Of a stretch of 64,000 bases of DNA, positions 1 to 8,553 are shown piece after piece (position 1 is the first letter of the stretch; each line of letters opens with the position of its first letter). The stretch lies in the NCBI RefSeq assembly GCF_016894445.1, contig NZ_CP056775.1, positions 620,001-684,000 of the forward strand, in the 5' to 3' direction. The stretch comes from Dyadobacter sandarakinus (GTDB lineage: Bacteria; Bacteroidota; Bacteroidia; Cytophagales; Spirosomataceae). Position numbers and translations under genes: made by a program. The notes beneath the pieces were generated by a model. It was not told the origin of the DNA. It saw only the letters and a program-made list of their open reading frames with translations, and searched no databases.

Positions 1-1050
1 CCTTACACATCGGGTATTGTGAACGATGTTACGTTTATCCGCTCCATGTACACGGAGGCGATCAACCATGATCCGGCCGTAACTTTCTTCCAGACCGGCA
101 GCCAGCAGGGCGGGCGGCCTTCGTGGGGCTCATGGATCAGCTACGGACTTGGTTCCGACAACAAGAACATGCCCTCGTTTGTAGTACTGCTTTCCAAAGG
201 CCGGGCAGGGGACCAGCCACTATATGCCAAGTTATGGAGCAATGGATTTCTGCCATCCGTCCACCAGGGCGTAGTTTTCAGGTCGGGGCCTGACCCGGTT
301 TTTTACCTCAACAATCCCGAGGGCATTGACCGCGGAAGTCGCAGGCGCATGCTGAACACGCTTGCCAAATTACAGCAGCGTCAGTTTGAAAAGATACTGG
401 ACCCGGAAATCAACTACCGGATGTCGCAGTACGAAATGGCGTATCGTATGCAGACTGCCGTGCCCGAGACCATGGATATTTCCAAAGAGCCTGAATACAT
501 ATTCGATCTGTACGGGGAAGAGTCCCGCAAGCCGGGAACATTTGCTGCCAACTGTCTGCTTGCGCGCAAGCTGATCGAGAAGGACGTGAAGTTTGTACAG
601 TTGTATCACCAGGGCTGGGACCAGCACGGTAATCTGCCCAATGATATCAAGACGATGGCCAAAAGCGTGGACCAGGCGTCGGCGGCATTGATCACCGACC
701 TCAAACAGCGCGGATTACTGGATGAAACGCTGGTGATATGGGGAGGGGAGTTTGGCCGGGGGGCATATTCCCAGGGCAAGCTCACGCGCGACAATTACGG
801 CCGTGACCACCATCCCCGGAGCTTTACAATCTGGATGGCGGGAGCTGGAGTGAAAAAAGGCTTTGTATACGGGGAAACCGACGAGTTTGGCTATAACGTA
901 GTCAAGGATCCGGTGCATGTGCACGATTTTCAGGCTACGGTCATGCACCTGCTCGGTGTGGACCACGAACAGCTGATCTTCAAACATCAGGGAAGAAGGT
1001 ACCGGCTTACCGACGTACACGGAAAAGTGGTAAAGCCGCTTCTGGTGTAG
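1..1050 (+). CDS. DUF1501 family protein, 3' part only
   Basis: The reading frame is open from the first base of the window, so the N-terminus, where a Tat or Sec signal would lie, is missing. The visible part of about 349 residues has the features of the DUF1501 family, which belongs to the alkaline phosphatase/sulfatase-like superfamily: SRRRMLNTL, the QLYHQGWDQHGN segment, the GGEFGRGAYSQ motif, the GRDHHPRSFTIWMAG metal-site-like motif and a C-terminal VHDFQATVMHLLG segment. DUF1501 proteins are exported and often sit next to DUF1549/DUF1553 cytochrome-domain proteins; that partner would lie upstream of the window. The substrate is unknown. A strong hairpin 21 bases after the stop ends the unit, so this gene is not co-transcribed with what follows. 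Confidence 0.9.
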   Translation, partial: PYTSGIVNDVTFIRSMYTEAINHDPAVTFFQTGSQQGGRPSWGSWISYGLGSDNKNMPSFVVLLSKGRAGDQPLYAKLWSNGFLPSVHQGVVFRSGPDPVFYLNNPEGIDRGSRRRMLNTLAKLQQRQFEKILDPEINYRMSQYEMAYRMQTAVPETMDISKEPEYIFDLYGEESRKPGTFAANCLLARKLIEKDVKFVQLYHQGWDQHGNLPNDIKTMAKSVDQASAALITDLKQRGLLDETLVIWGGEFGRGAYSQGKLTRDNYGRDHHPRSFTIWMAGAGVKKGFVYGETDEFGYNVVKDPVHVHDFQATVMHLLGVDHEQLIFKHQGRRYRLTDVHGKVVKPLLV

Positions 1051-1071
1051 GGTTATTGCCGGAGGGAAGTT

Positions 1072-1147
1072 TGCCCTTCAACTGTGCTCAGGGTGACAAG
1101 GATAGTCTTGTCGCCCTAAGCGCAGTTGAAGGGCATTTTCGTTTTTT
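1072..1147 (+). terminator. Long-stem terminator after the DUF1501 gene
   Basis: An outer stem TGCCCTTCAACTG (from 1072) pairs with CAGTTGAAGGGCA (ending 1135). An inner stem pairs CAGGGTGACAAG with CTTGTCGCCCT. T-rich sequence (TTTTCGTTTTTT) follows at once, as in intrinsic terminators. Confidence 0.8.
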
Positions 1148-1177
1148 CAAGAAAAATAAAAAAAGTTCAAAGCACGG

Positions 1178-1209
1178 TTTGATAATTCGGTTTTATTAAC
1201 CTTACTTTG
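1178..1209 (+). promoter_or_regulatory. Bacteroidota-type promoter
   Basis: TTTG at 1178-1181 is followed after 20 bases by TTACTTTG at 1202-1209, one mismatch from the TAnnTTTG -7 element of Bacteroidota primary-sigma promoters. It is the only good match between the upstream terminator and the sterol-desaturase/SusCD unit, so it probably drives that unit. The -7 element abuts the palindrome at 1209-1227. Confidence 0.55.
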
Positions 1210-1227
1210 TCTATCAAATTTATAGAC
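1209..1227. promoter_or_regulatory. Operator-like palindrome at the transcription start
   Basis: GTCTATCAAATTTATAGAC is a 19-bp palindrome with eight of nine pairs matched. It begins at the last base of the -7 element, so a bound protein would cover the transcription start and act as a repressor. The GTCTAT...ATAGAC arms recall sites of Rrf2-family regulators (CymR/IscR type) that control sulfur genes. This assignment is inference; the palindrome itself is directly visible. Confidence 0.5.
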
Positions 1228-1279
1228 TATGGCTTTGAACCACCCTTGTGCCATAGGAAACCTAAATAATCACTCGTTT

Positions 1280-1375
1280 ATGAAAGCGAATGTTTTACGC
1301 GTTTCTGTTTTGTCTTCGGCAAACAAGGGGGTCACATCATGCATGCCCATGCAAGGTTGCTGTTGCAGCTGCTGA
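1280..1375 (+). CDS. Cys-rich leader peptide (31 aa), possible attenuator
   Basis: This short ORF starts with ATG about 65 bases after the predicted transcription start. It opens with MKANVLRVSV and ends with CMPMQGCCCSC directly before TGA, giving six Cys and two Met in the last eleven residues. A run of rare sulfur amino-acid codons at the end of a leader ORF is the hallmark of leader peptides that sense cysteine supply, such as the cysteine attenuators of actinobacteria. CTGCTG at its stop codon (1369-1374) can pair with CAGCAG at 1441-1446, which would compete with the hairpin at 1429-1444. The operator-like palindrome upstream fits sulfur control. It could instead be a chance ORF; ribosome profiling or conservation would decide. 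Confidence 0.45.
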   Translation: MKANVLRVSVLSSANKGVTSCMPMQGCCCSC

Positions 1376-1428
1376 TCTCCACTGATTTCGTCCATCCATT
1401 TTTACGTACCGGAAATATTCCCGGGCAG

Positions 1429-1444
1429 GCTGCCGTAAGGCAGC
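1429..1444 (+). promoter_or_regulatory. GNRA-type hairpin in the leader
   Basis: GCTGCC-GTAA-GGCAGC forms a six-pair stem closed by a GTAA loop, a GNRA-type tetraloop in RNA. It lies 54 bases after the leader-peptide stop and shares bases with a possible alternative pairing to the end of the leader ORF. The rest of 1376-1546 is GC-rich with further short inverted repeats and no convincing gene. Confidence 0.35.
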
Positions 1445-1546
1445 AGTGCTGACAGGAAGCTGATTTTCGGTGGTTGTCAATCGGCAACCTGCCGGCATGC
1501 TGTCCAGGGGATATTTCCGATATCCATCTCCCAAAACCGTTTCGCT

Positions 1547-1666
1547 ATGACATCGGCTGACTTCGTCCTTTTGGCCAAGAAGATAGCAGTAGGCATCCTG
1601 CTGACCCTTGTTCCCTTCGCATTGATCGCCGGCGGTATCTGGCTGGCCTACCGTTTCATCAGTTGA
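1547..1666 (+). CDS. Small single-pass membrane peptide (39 aa)
   Basis: ATG at 1547 opens a 39-residue frame beginning MTSADFVLLAKKIAVG. One hydrophobic stretch spans roughly residues 13-37 (IAVGILLTLVPFALIAGGIW), with two lysines before it and an arginine near the end. It stops 19 bases before the sterol-desaturase start and so would be co-transcribed and possibly translationally coupled. I do not recognise a family. The composition is that of a real membrane helix, but an ORF this short can arise by chance. Confidence 0.4.
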   Translation: MTSADFVLLAKKIAVGILLTLVPFALIAGGIWLAYRFIS

Positions 1667-1685
1667 CTACCTTAACATCCATTCT

Positions 1686-2795
1686 ATGAAAGTTGACCAA
1701 GCGCTTGCCCGAAAAATCACCAGGGATGCCAGCCTGAGCATACTGCTTTACCTGGCACCCATTGTTCTGATGTTTACTGCATTTTACCTCACCGGCTACA
1801 AGCCCTGGCAGGGTGGGGGAGGAGTACCCTTCCGCGTACCGGGGTTTCTGGAAGATGTGTTCAAAAACCTGAGCTCATGGGGGCTGCCGGTTATTGTACT
1901 GGTGATCGGAGTGGCCGAATTTGCTGCCGGGCTTTATGAAAACAAATGGAACAAGAATGAGCGCATGCTCGATATCACCTGTTTTGTGGTGCCCAAGATC
2001 ATTATCCGTCCGCTGGTTACCTATTACAGTCTTCAGTTGCTTCCCCAATTACTGCCGAACCTGAAAGATGTATTTTCGTGGGTCCCGTTCTGGTGGGCAT
2101 TCCTGATCATTGCAGTGGCCGACGACCTGACCCAGTACTGGTACCACCGCCTGCACCACCAGCTTCCCTGGCTCTGGCGCTTCCACCGGACACACCATAG
2201 TGCTCCGTATATGGGTATGGCAATGGCGAGCCGCCAGAACATTATTTATACCATATTCTTTTCGCAAACCTACCTTACCGCCGCGCTGACTTACGTCGGG
2301 ATGGGTTATGCGGCCCTCTTTGTAAAAGTGATCAAATCGCTGATTACTACGGGTGCGCATTCGAGCATTCCCTGGGACAAACCTTTTTATGAAAACAAAT
2401 GGCTGAGCCCCGTAGGGTGGGTTATGGAGAGGCTGATCTCGACCCCGGCTACCCACCACGCGCACCACGCCGACACCGCCGATGATGGTATCGGGTACTA
2501 CAAAGGCAACTTTGGCAACATGTTTTTTATCTGGGATATCATTTTCGGTACCGGCATTATCACCCGCAAGTACCCGAGTGCTTATGGTATCAAGCATTAC
2601 ATGGAAGAGGAATGGTACGCGCAATTTGCCTGGCCCATCCTGAAATCCAAAAAAGAAGGCAGCGAACTGTCTGCCGAGGGACCCATGGTAGGCGATGCGA
2701 TACCGGAGCCCGTGCTTGAACCGATCATCCTTTCCCATGAACTGCCGCTGATTGAGCCGATACAGGCTGAGCTGATTCCGGCCCGCACGGCCTAG
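1686..2795 (+). CDS. Sterol desaturase / fatty acid hydroxylase family membrane protein
   Basis: This is a 369-residue integral membrane di-iron enzyme of the fatty acid hydroxylase superfamily. The eight-His metal site is visible in three boxes: HRLHH (H154, H157, H158), HRTHH (H167, H170, H171) and HHAHH (257-261). Hydrophobic segments lie near residues 15-35, 62-80, 105-125 and 140-152. Family members hydroxylate or desaturate lipids, sterols, carotenoids or alkylglycerols using O2; the substrate here cannot be told. A hydrophilic tail after about residue 320 is rich in Pro and Glu. It is the first large gene of the unit that continues into SusC/SusD, an unusual pairing that suggests work on an imported or envelope lipid-like compound. 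Confidence 0.88.
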   Translation: MKVDQALARKITRDASLSILLYLAPIVLMFTAFYLTGYKPWQGGGGVPFRVPGFLEDVFKNLSSWGLPVIVLVIGVAEFAAGLYENKWNKNERMLDITCFVVPKIIIRPLVTYYSLQLLPQLLPNLKDVFSWVPFWWAFLIIAVADDLTQYWYHRLHHQLPWLWRFHRTHHSAPYMGMAMASRQNIIYTIFFSQTYLTAALTYVGMGYAALFVKVIKSLITTGAHSSIPWDKPFYENKWLSPVGWVMERLISTPATHHAHHADTADDGIGYYKGNFGNMFFIWDIIFGTGIITRKYPSAYGIKHYMEEEWYAQFAWPILKSKKEGSELSAEGPMVGDAIPEPVLEPIILSHELPLIEPIQAELIPARTA

Positions 2796-2811
2796 TCATG
2801 CAACTTCAAAA

Positions 2812-2850
2812 GCCCGGCAGGAAGCCGTACAAAAAGCGGCACTGCCGGGC
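2812..2850 (+). promoter_or_regulatory. Intercistronic stem-loop before susC
   Basis: GCCCGGCAG (2812-2820) pairs with CTGCCGGGC (2842-2850), and inside it GCCG pairs with CGGC around a short A-rich loop. No T-run follows, so it is not a standard terminator. It may adjust the amount of susC mRNA relative to the desaturase, for example by RNA stability or partial termination. Confidence 0.45.
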
Positions 2851-2894
2851 AACACCACTCCTATGAATAGTTAACATTACTTTTTCCCACAAAA

Positions 2895-5800
2895 ATGAAA
2901 AAACACTTTTACCTGATCTGGCTATTGGGTGTATGGTTGCTCAGTACCCAGCTGGTACAGGCCCAGGATGTTATTAACGGGATCGTCAAAGATGACTCGG
3001 GACAAGGTTTGCCTGGTGCGACCATCAATGAAAAAGGAACTTCACGAGCTGTCGTAACCGATGTGGACGGGAAGTTCAGCATTGCGCCTGCCAAAGAATT
3101 TCCATTTACCCTGCAGATCAACATGACCGGTTTCCAGCAGCAGGAAGTCGAGATTTATGAGCTGAGTGACGAGGCTGTGGAGGTGACGCTGAAGACAGCC
3201 AATTTGCTCGACGAAGTAGTGGTGATCGGGTATGGGGAACAAAAACGCAAGGATATTACCGGCTCGGTAGCATCTGTTCCCATTGAGATCAAAAGTCAGC
3301 CGGTGGCGTCGGTGGAGCGTTTGCTGCAGGGCTCGGTGGCTGGTGCCGTCGTCACGCAGACCTCCGGCCAGCCCGGTGGGGGCGTGAGCGTGCAGATACG
3401 CGGTAACAACTCCATTACGGCCGGGAGTGATCCTTTGTATGTGATCGACGGGTTTCCTGTTAATAATGATTACAGTCTCGCAGATGCCGGGGTGACCGAC
3501 GGCTCGAAGATCAATCCGCTCTCCACGCTGAACACCGCCGATATCGAGAATATCGACGTGCTGAAAGATGCTTCCGCTACGGCCATTTACGGGTCACGGG
3601 GAGCCAATGGCGTTGTTATTATTACGACAAAAACAGGTTCTAAAAATAAGTCTTCCATCAACTATGATGCATTTTACGGAACGCAAAAGGTAATCCGCAC
3701 CATACCGCTTTTAAATGCAGCCGAGTGGTGGGCTTTGCGTAAAGATGCGGCTGCCAACTCAGGCAAAACGGCTTCCATCCCCAGTGTAACCGGCTACTCG
3801 CTGGACACGACGGGTGCCGGCACCGACTGGCAGGACGCAGCATTCAGAAGTGCCTCCATGCAGAGTCACAACATTTCCATTCTCTCTGGTTCAGATAAGA
3901 CCAAACTGGCGATTTCAGGTAATTATTTCAAACAAAACGGGATATTGCAGCATACGGATTTCCGCCGGTTTTCAGCCCGCGTCAACCTGGACCACCAGTA
4001 TAATGACCGCTTTCGTATCCTGGCCAGCCTCAATGCGAGCAACATCAAAGCCAATGTAGCGCCCGCTGCCATTGTGGGCAACCTGCTGCAGACGCCGCCG
4101 GCACTTCCGATTTACCAGGACAACGGAGGATTTGTGATTAACAGTCCGTTCGAATCGGCATTGCAAAACCCGATCAACTCCCTGTACAATCAGCTCAATG
4201 AAAGCATTACAAACCGTTTTCTCGGCAATGTTGCGGGAGAATATACCCTTGCCAACGGGCTGAAAGCGAAAGTGCTGGTGGGTGCCGATGTGGTGGGCAA
4301 CAAGCAAAACCGCTACCTGCCGAGCACGACTGCGGAAGGTGCGGCACTGAGCGGTAATGCCATTGTAGGTACCATCTCTACCATCAACTGGCTGAATGAA
4401 AATACACTGAGCTATGACAAGGAGCTTAATGAAAAGAACCGCGTGAATGCCGTAGTCGGGTTTACCGCCCAGACATCGCAGTCTAAGAGTACCATTGCGG
4501 AGGCGGCAGGGTTTGCTACGGATGCCTTTGAATACAACAACCTGGGTACCGGTATCACGAGTATTGCTCCGCGCTCGGTGGCCAGCAAGTGGGCGCTGGC
4601 TTCGTACCTGGGCCGGATCAACTATGCATTTGACGACCGCTATCTGGTAACTTTCACGCTGCGTGCCGACGGTTCTTCCCGGTTTGGAGCGGGTAATAAG
4701 TGGGGGTATTTTCCGTCTGCGGCCCTGGGCTGGAACCTGAATAATGAGAAGTTTTTCCAGCAGTTTAAAAAAGTAAGCCTGCTGAAACTGCGGGTGAGCG
4801 GTGGCGTGACGGGTAACCAGAGCATCCCGCCCTACCAGTCGCTGTCGCAGCTTGCCTATTTCCGCTACAATTTTTCCAATGCCACCGTTTCGGGTTATGC
4901 GCCCAATACGGTTCCGAACCCCAACCTGGGTTGGGAAAAAACCTTCCAGCTGGACGGAGGCGTAGACCTGGGATTGTTTAAAAACAGGCTGAATGTGGTA
5001 TTTGACTACTATTATAAAAGGACTTCCGACTTGCTGCTGACGCGTACCGTCGCAGGGTCGTCGGGCTTGTCGGACTTTTACAATGGACAAGCTTCGACCA
5101 TTTACCAGAACATCGGTGAGGTAAGCAACCAAGGGATCGAATTGTATGTCAATTCCCAGAATACTACCGGTGCATTCAAATGGAATACCATCCTTATTTA
5201 TGCAAAAAATACCAACAAGATCCTGAGCCTGGGCACCGGAGTGGACCAGATCATCCCGATTATCAGCCAGCCATCGATTGCGAAAGTAGGGTACCCGCTG
5301 GGATCATTCATCGTGTACCAGACTGACGGGATCATTCAGGCAGGTGATGCCGCACTGACCCCACAACAGAACAAAAGTCCGGGCGGGCAGAAGTACAAGG
5401 ACCTGAATGGCGATGGTGTGATTACCCAGACAGGTGACCGGGTAGTGATCAAAAATCAGCCGGGTTTTACAGCCGGGCTCACCAACTCATTCACTTACAA
5501 AGGCTTCGACCTCACGGTATTCTTCCAGGCTTCAATCGGCGGAAAACTCTACAACCAGAACCGCGCCAACCTTGAACTGGGTACCGGCTACGTGAATGCA
5601 TCCCGCGTGATGCTCGACCGCTGGACCCCGTCCAACACGAATACGGATGTAAAAGCCGCATTCCAGGATCCTGCGATTACCATTTCGGACCGGTTTATTG
5701 AGGATGCGACTTACGGCAGGTTGAAAAACCTCTCATTGGGCTACAATATTCCGAAGTCGGTATTGTCCAGGATCAGGGTCGAGAACCTGCGCGTTTATGT

Positions 5801-5951
5801 CTCTGCGCAAAACGCAATTACCTGGACCAAGTACACGGGCTATGATCCGGAGGTGAGCCTTAACGGTCAGTCCCTCATCAACAAGGGCATTGATCAGGGA
5901 GTTTATCCAAACAACAAATCATTCCAGGCAGGGTTGTCGCTGTCATTTTAA
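2895..5951 (+). CDS. SusC/RagA-family TonB-dependent outer-membrane transporter
   Basis: This 1,018-residue protein has the normal SusC length. A signal peptide ends near LVQAQ (residue 24). Next comes a carboxypeptidase-regulatory-like domain (about 25-105, VINGIVKDDSGQGLPGATI), the VVIGYGEQKRKDITGSV plug start, the SusC signature YVIDGFPVNN, and the DATAIYGSRGANGVVIITTK plug end, then a long beta-barrel ending in LSLSF with a terminal Phe. SusC proteins import large substrates such as oligosaccharides or peptides through the outer membrane using TonB energy, with SusD as the lid. SusD starts 16 bases after the stop. There is no anti-sigma/ECF pair beside it, so control probably acts through the leader region at 1178-1546. 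Confidence 0.95.
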   Translation: MKKHFYLIWLLGVWLLSTQLVQAQDVINGIVKDDSGQGLPGATINEKGTSRAVVTDVDGKFSIAPAKEFPFTLQINMTGFQQQEVEIYELSDEAVEVTLKTANLLDEVVVIGYGEQKRKDITGSVASVPIEIKSQPVASVERLLQGSVAGAVVTQTSGQPGGGVSVQIRGNNSITAGSDPLYVIDGFPVNNDYSLADAGVTDGSKINPLSTLNTADIENIDVLKDASATAIYGSRGANGVVIITTKTGSKNKSSINYDAFYGTQKVIRTIPLLNAAEWWALRKDAAANSGKTASIPSVTGYSLDTTGAGTDWQDAAFRSASMQSHNISILSGSDKTKLAISGNYFKQNGILQHTDFRRFSARVNLDHQYNDRFRILASLNASNIKANVAPAAIVGNLLQTPPALPIYQDNGGFVINSPFESALQNPINSLYNQLNESITNRFLGNVAGEYTLANGLKAKVLVGADVVGNKQNRYLPSTTAEGAALSGNAIVGTISTINWLNENTLSYDKELNEKNRVNAVVGFTAQTSQSKSTIAEAAGFATDAFEYNNLGTGITSIAPRSVASKWALASYLGRINYAFDDRYLVTFTLRADGSSRFGAGNKWGYFPSAALGWNLNNEKFFQQFKKVSLLKLRVSGGVTGNQSIPPYQSLSQLAYFRYNFSNATVSGYAPNTVPNPNLGWEKTFQLDGGVDLGLFKNRLNVVFDYYYKRTSDLLLTRTVAGSSGLSDFYNGQASTIYQNIGEVSNQGIELYVNSQNTTGAFKWNTILIYAKNTNKILSLGTGVDQIIPIISQPSIAKVGYPLGSFIVYQTDGIIQAGDAALTPQQNKSPGGQKYKDLNGDGVITQTGDRVVIKNQPGFTAGLTNSFTYKGFDLTVFFQASIGGKLYNQNRANLELGTGYVNASRVMLDRWTPSNTNTDVKAAFQDPAITISDRFIEDATYGRLKNLSLGYNIPKSVLSRIRVENLRVYVSAQNAITWTKYTGYDPEVSLNGQSLINKGIDQGVYPNNKSFQAGLSLSF

Positions 5952-5967
5952 TTATCAGGAAAGAACA

Positions 5968-7536
5968 ATGAAAAGCTATTCATATATTTTGCTTGCCATG
6001 CTGGCCACGGGGCTTGGTTCCTGCAGGGAATTTCTGAAAGAGGAGCCTGAATCCTTCCTTTCGGAAGACCAGTACTACAAAACACAAACCGATGCCATCA
6101 ATGCGGTAAATGCGGTTTACTTCTTTCTGAATTCAGGCGGAAGCAACATTCAGACACCTTATAATACGCTCTTCAACACGGGCATGAACATGGCCGGTGA
6201 CGATGAGGATCCGGGTCCGGGAGCGACCAACCCGGATGTGCGCTCGCTGTCGGTTCTGGCACATTCGTCCAGTAACCTGCGTATTTATGAGATCTGGCAG
6301 CAGCATTATGCGGCGATTAAAAAAGCGAACGTAGCCCTGGAAAAGATCCCGACCATCAACTTCGATGATGCATTGAAGCAGCGGCTTCTGGGAGAGGCCA
6401 AGTTCCTGCGGGCTTTGTATTACTTCAATCTGGTGCGTTTGTACGGGGATGTGCCTCTTGTTACCGAGTACCAGAAGTTTGTGGATGCGGGTGCCTATGA
6501 AATTGCCAAATCGCCTTCGACAGAGGTATATGCACTGGTTGAGAAGGACCTTACCGAGGCGGCTGCCGTGCTGCCCGCTAGCTACGGATCGCCGGATGTA
6601 GGCCGGGCTACTTCGGGTGCCGCCAGGGCATTGCTTGCAAAGGTGTACCTTACCAAAGCTTCGCAGCCGCTTAACCTTGCAACGCATTATAAGGATGCCT
6701 TGGCCAGGGCAGAGGAGGTATTGTCTGCCGCAGACGGTGGCACAGGCACCTATGGCTACGACCTGAATGCCAACTATGCAGAGGTGTTTCTGCCTGCTTT
6801 CAAGAACAATAAAGAGCACCTTTTCTCGGCCCAATTCAAGTCCAATTCGCTCAATCAGGGCAATAGTGAATACCCAAGGTCCATTCTCTCGGGAGTGCCC
6901 GGGCTGAATGGTAACTATGCCCACATGGTGCGTTTTTATACCCAGGGAACCGACAAGTTTTTCAGTATTTACAAGCTGTTCCGGCCGGATGACAAGCGGC
7001 GCGATGTTACTTTCACGCGGAGCTTTACCAGCCCGACCAACGGACGGAAGTATGCGCTGCCCATCGCCAACACCAGCGTAACCGCGGATTCCACGCCTTT
7101 CTGGAACAAATGGAGAGATCCTGCTTCATCGGCTGTGACAAACCAATCGGCTTCGAATGTGCCCATCCTGCGCTATGCCGAAGTACTGCTCATTCACGCC
7201 GAAGCTGAAAATGAAGCCAATGGACCAACGGCCAAGGCGTACAAATCAATTAACCGCGTCCGGAGCCGGGCAGGTTTGCCCGCTTTAACGCCGGGTTTGT
7301 CCAAAGACCAGTTCAGGGACTCCGTGTACCTCGACCGCCGTCTTGAACTGACTTATGAGTACCAGCGCTGGTTTGACCTGATCCGCCTGAAGGATGCTAC
7401 CGGAAAATCTACATTCGTGACTAACCTGCATAAAGTGGGCAAAACCAACGCCGCCGACAAACACCGGCTGTACCCGCTTCCACAATCGGAAATCGACAAC
7501 AACAAGCTGCTTGTCCAAAACTCGGGTTGGGAGTAG
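5968..7536 (+). CDS. SusD/RagB-family outer-membrane lipoprotein
   Basis: I chose ATG at 5968, preceded by AGGAAAG, because it gives a proper lipoprotein signal: MKSYSYILLAMLATGLGSC with the lipid-modified Cys at 19. The mature protein of about 500 residues carries the SusD N-terminal region (LKEEPESFLSEDQYYKT), the helical TPR-like region (AEAKFLRALYYFNLVRLYGDVPL) and the C-terminal motif RRLELTYEYQRWFDLIRL. SusD binds the substrate at the cell surface and closes over its SusC partner. No enzyme next to the pair reveals the substrate. The gene is followed 16 bases later by a very strong terminator. Confidence 0.95.
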   Translation: MKSYSYILLAMLATGLGSCREFLKEEPESFLSEDQYYKTQTDAINAVNAVYFFLNSGGSNIQTPYNTLFNTGMNMAGDDEDPGPGATNPDVRSLSVLAHSSSNLRIYEIWQQHYAAIKKANVALEKIPTINFDDALKQRLLGEAKFLRALYYFNLVRLYGDVPLVTEYQKFVDAGAYEIAKSPSTEVYALVEKDLTEAAAVLPASYGSPDVGRATSGAARALLAKVYLTKASQPLNLATHYKDALARAEEVLSAADGGTGTYGYDLNANYAEVFLPAFKNNKEHLFSAQFKSNSLNQGNSEYPRSILSGVPGLNGNYAHMVRFYTQGTDKFFSIYKLFRPDDKRRDVTFTRSFTSPTNGRKYALPIANTSVTADSTPFWNKWRDPASSAVTNQSASNVPILRYAEVLLIHAEAENEANGPTAKAYKSINRVRSRAGLPALTPGLSKDQFRDSVYLDRRLELTYEYQRWFDLIRLKDATGKSTFVTNLHKVGKTNAADKHRLYPLPQSEIDNNKLLVQNSGWE

Positions 7537-7552
7537 AAAGGTAAAATGAGCC

Positions 7553-7594
7553 CAAACAAAAAGTCCTGCAAGGTATTGCAGGACTTTTTGTTTG
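7553..7594 (+). terminator. Terminator after susD
   Basis: A perfect 19-bp stem (7553-7571 with 7576-7594) closes a GGTA loop. The stem itself contains A5 and T5 runs, so it can end transcription on either strand. It closes the sterol-desaturase/SusCD unit. Confidence 0.9.
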
Positions 7595-7900
7595 TAGGGG
7601 TGTACCATTACCGGATCAGCTGCAGATTACCGGAAAAAAGATCTTGTAACTTTTTGTGTAGCAGTTTTATGTACTTGCTTACGTATATACAAAAGAGTTA
7701 TAGGACAGCTTTATTCGAATTTATGCGTAATAATTTGAATATCTAACTAAAATCAGTAAAAATAACTTTTACGCACATCGATTTACTTTTATAGATCATT
7801 GCACATAATTGTTATGTAGGGGTAAGTAAAATAATTTCACTATTCCAAGATCGGGTCCGCAGAAATATTTTGCGGACTGCACTTTACTCGTCTTCCAATC

Positions 7901-7924
7901 CCGTTTCGTTTGTCAATTTGCCCG
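7901..7924 (+). promoter_or_regulatory. Shared upstream motif, copy 1
   Basis: CCGTTTC, six bases, then CAATTTGCCCG, 765 bases before the start of the giant gene. The same 11-mer recurs upstream of the modular genes at 41976 and 60704. Its function is unknown; candidates are an activator or repressor site or part of a non-standard promoter. Confidence 0.45.
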
Positions 7925-8430
7925 CTTCGTTTGTAAATCCTTTTTGGATCGTAGGCCAATCCTGAAATTTGTTTTCAGTTAAGCAAAAGCCCACTTTTTA
8001 AATCAACCGATATTTTGAATTTAAAGCGTTTCCAGCTGCGGTTTTTACAGCCATAGTTAGTTCGCAGGGCACCGACAAGCATGAAGCCTTGTCAAGTAAT
8101 TTGGATATTTTCCTTTTTTGGATTTTCAAATGGATTGAAGAAAATAGGATTAAATCTGATCAGAAGAAATAACAACCCGACATTACCCTACACAGTTTAC
8201 TGTGGTTGCGATGTTTGAAAAGCTTAATAAACCGCGCAGTTACTGTGAACCACGTATAACCCTCAATTTAATCAGTTACAGTTTTTTGCCGCAAATCCTA
8301 TGGATTTTGGCCCTGATCCTGAGCTAAGCGAAGTCTTACCAGGCAGTTTGCAAATGGATGCAGGCGATTCAGGAACAACCAGACCGGTTTGCGATCAACT
8401 CAAACGTTCGTCATTACTTACAACAAAGCT

Positions 8431-8553
8431 ATGATTTCCAAGATTTACCTGAGAGACCCTTACCCGCCCGAATTGCCTCTGGTGTCCGCTGCTGACATCA
8501 TCCCCGCCCATGCCTGTAAACCATCCTACGGTCGTTTTCAGCCTGCATTTTAA
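8431..8553 (+). CDS. Possible 40-aa ORF in the leader
   Basis: ATG at 8431 opens a 40-residue frame (starting MISKIYLRDPYPPELPLVSA) within the leader. It has no signal peptide, membrane helix or recognisable family. It may be chance; it is listed only because the frame is clean and lies in a long leader without other content. Confidence 0.15.
   Translation: MISKIYLRDPYPPELPLVSAADIIPAHACKPSYGRFQPAF

Noticed and set aside
7546-7746. 66-codon ORF after susD
   Set aside because: It runs through the perfect terminator stem and then AT-rich DNA, with no protein-like pattern.
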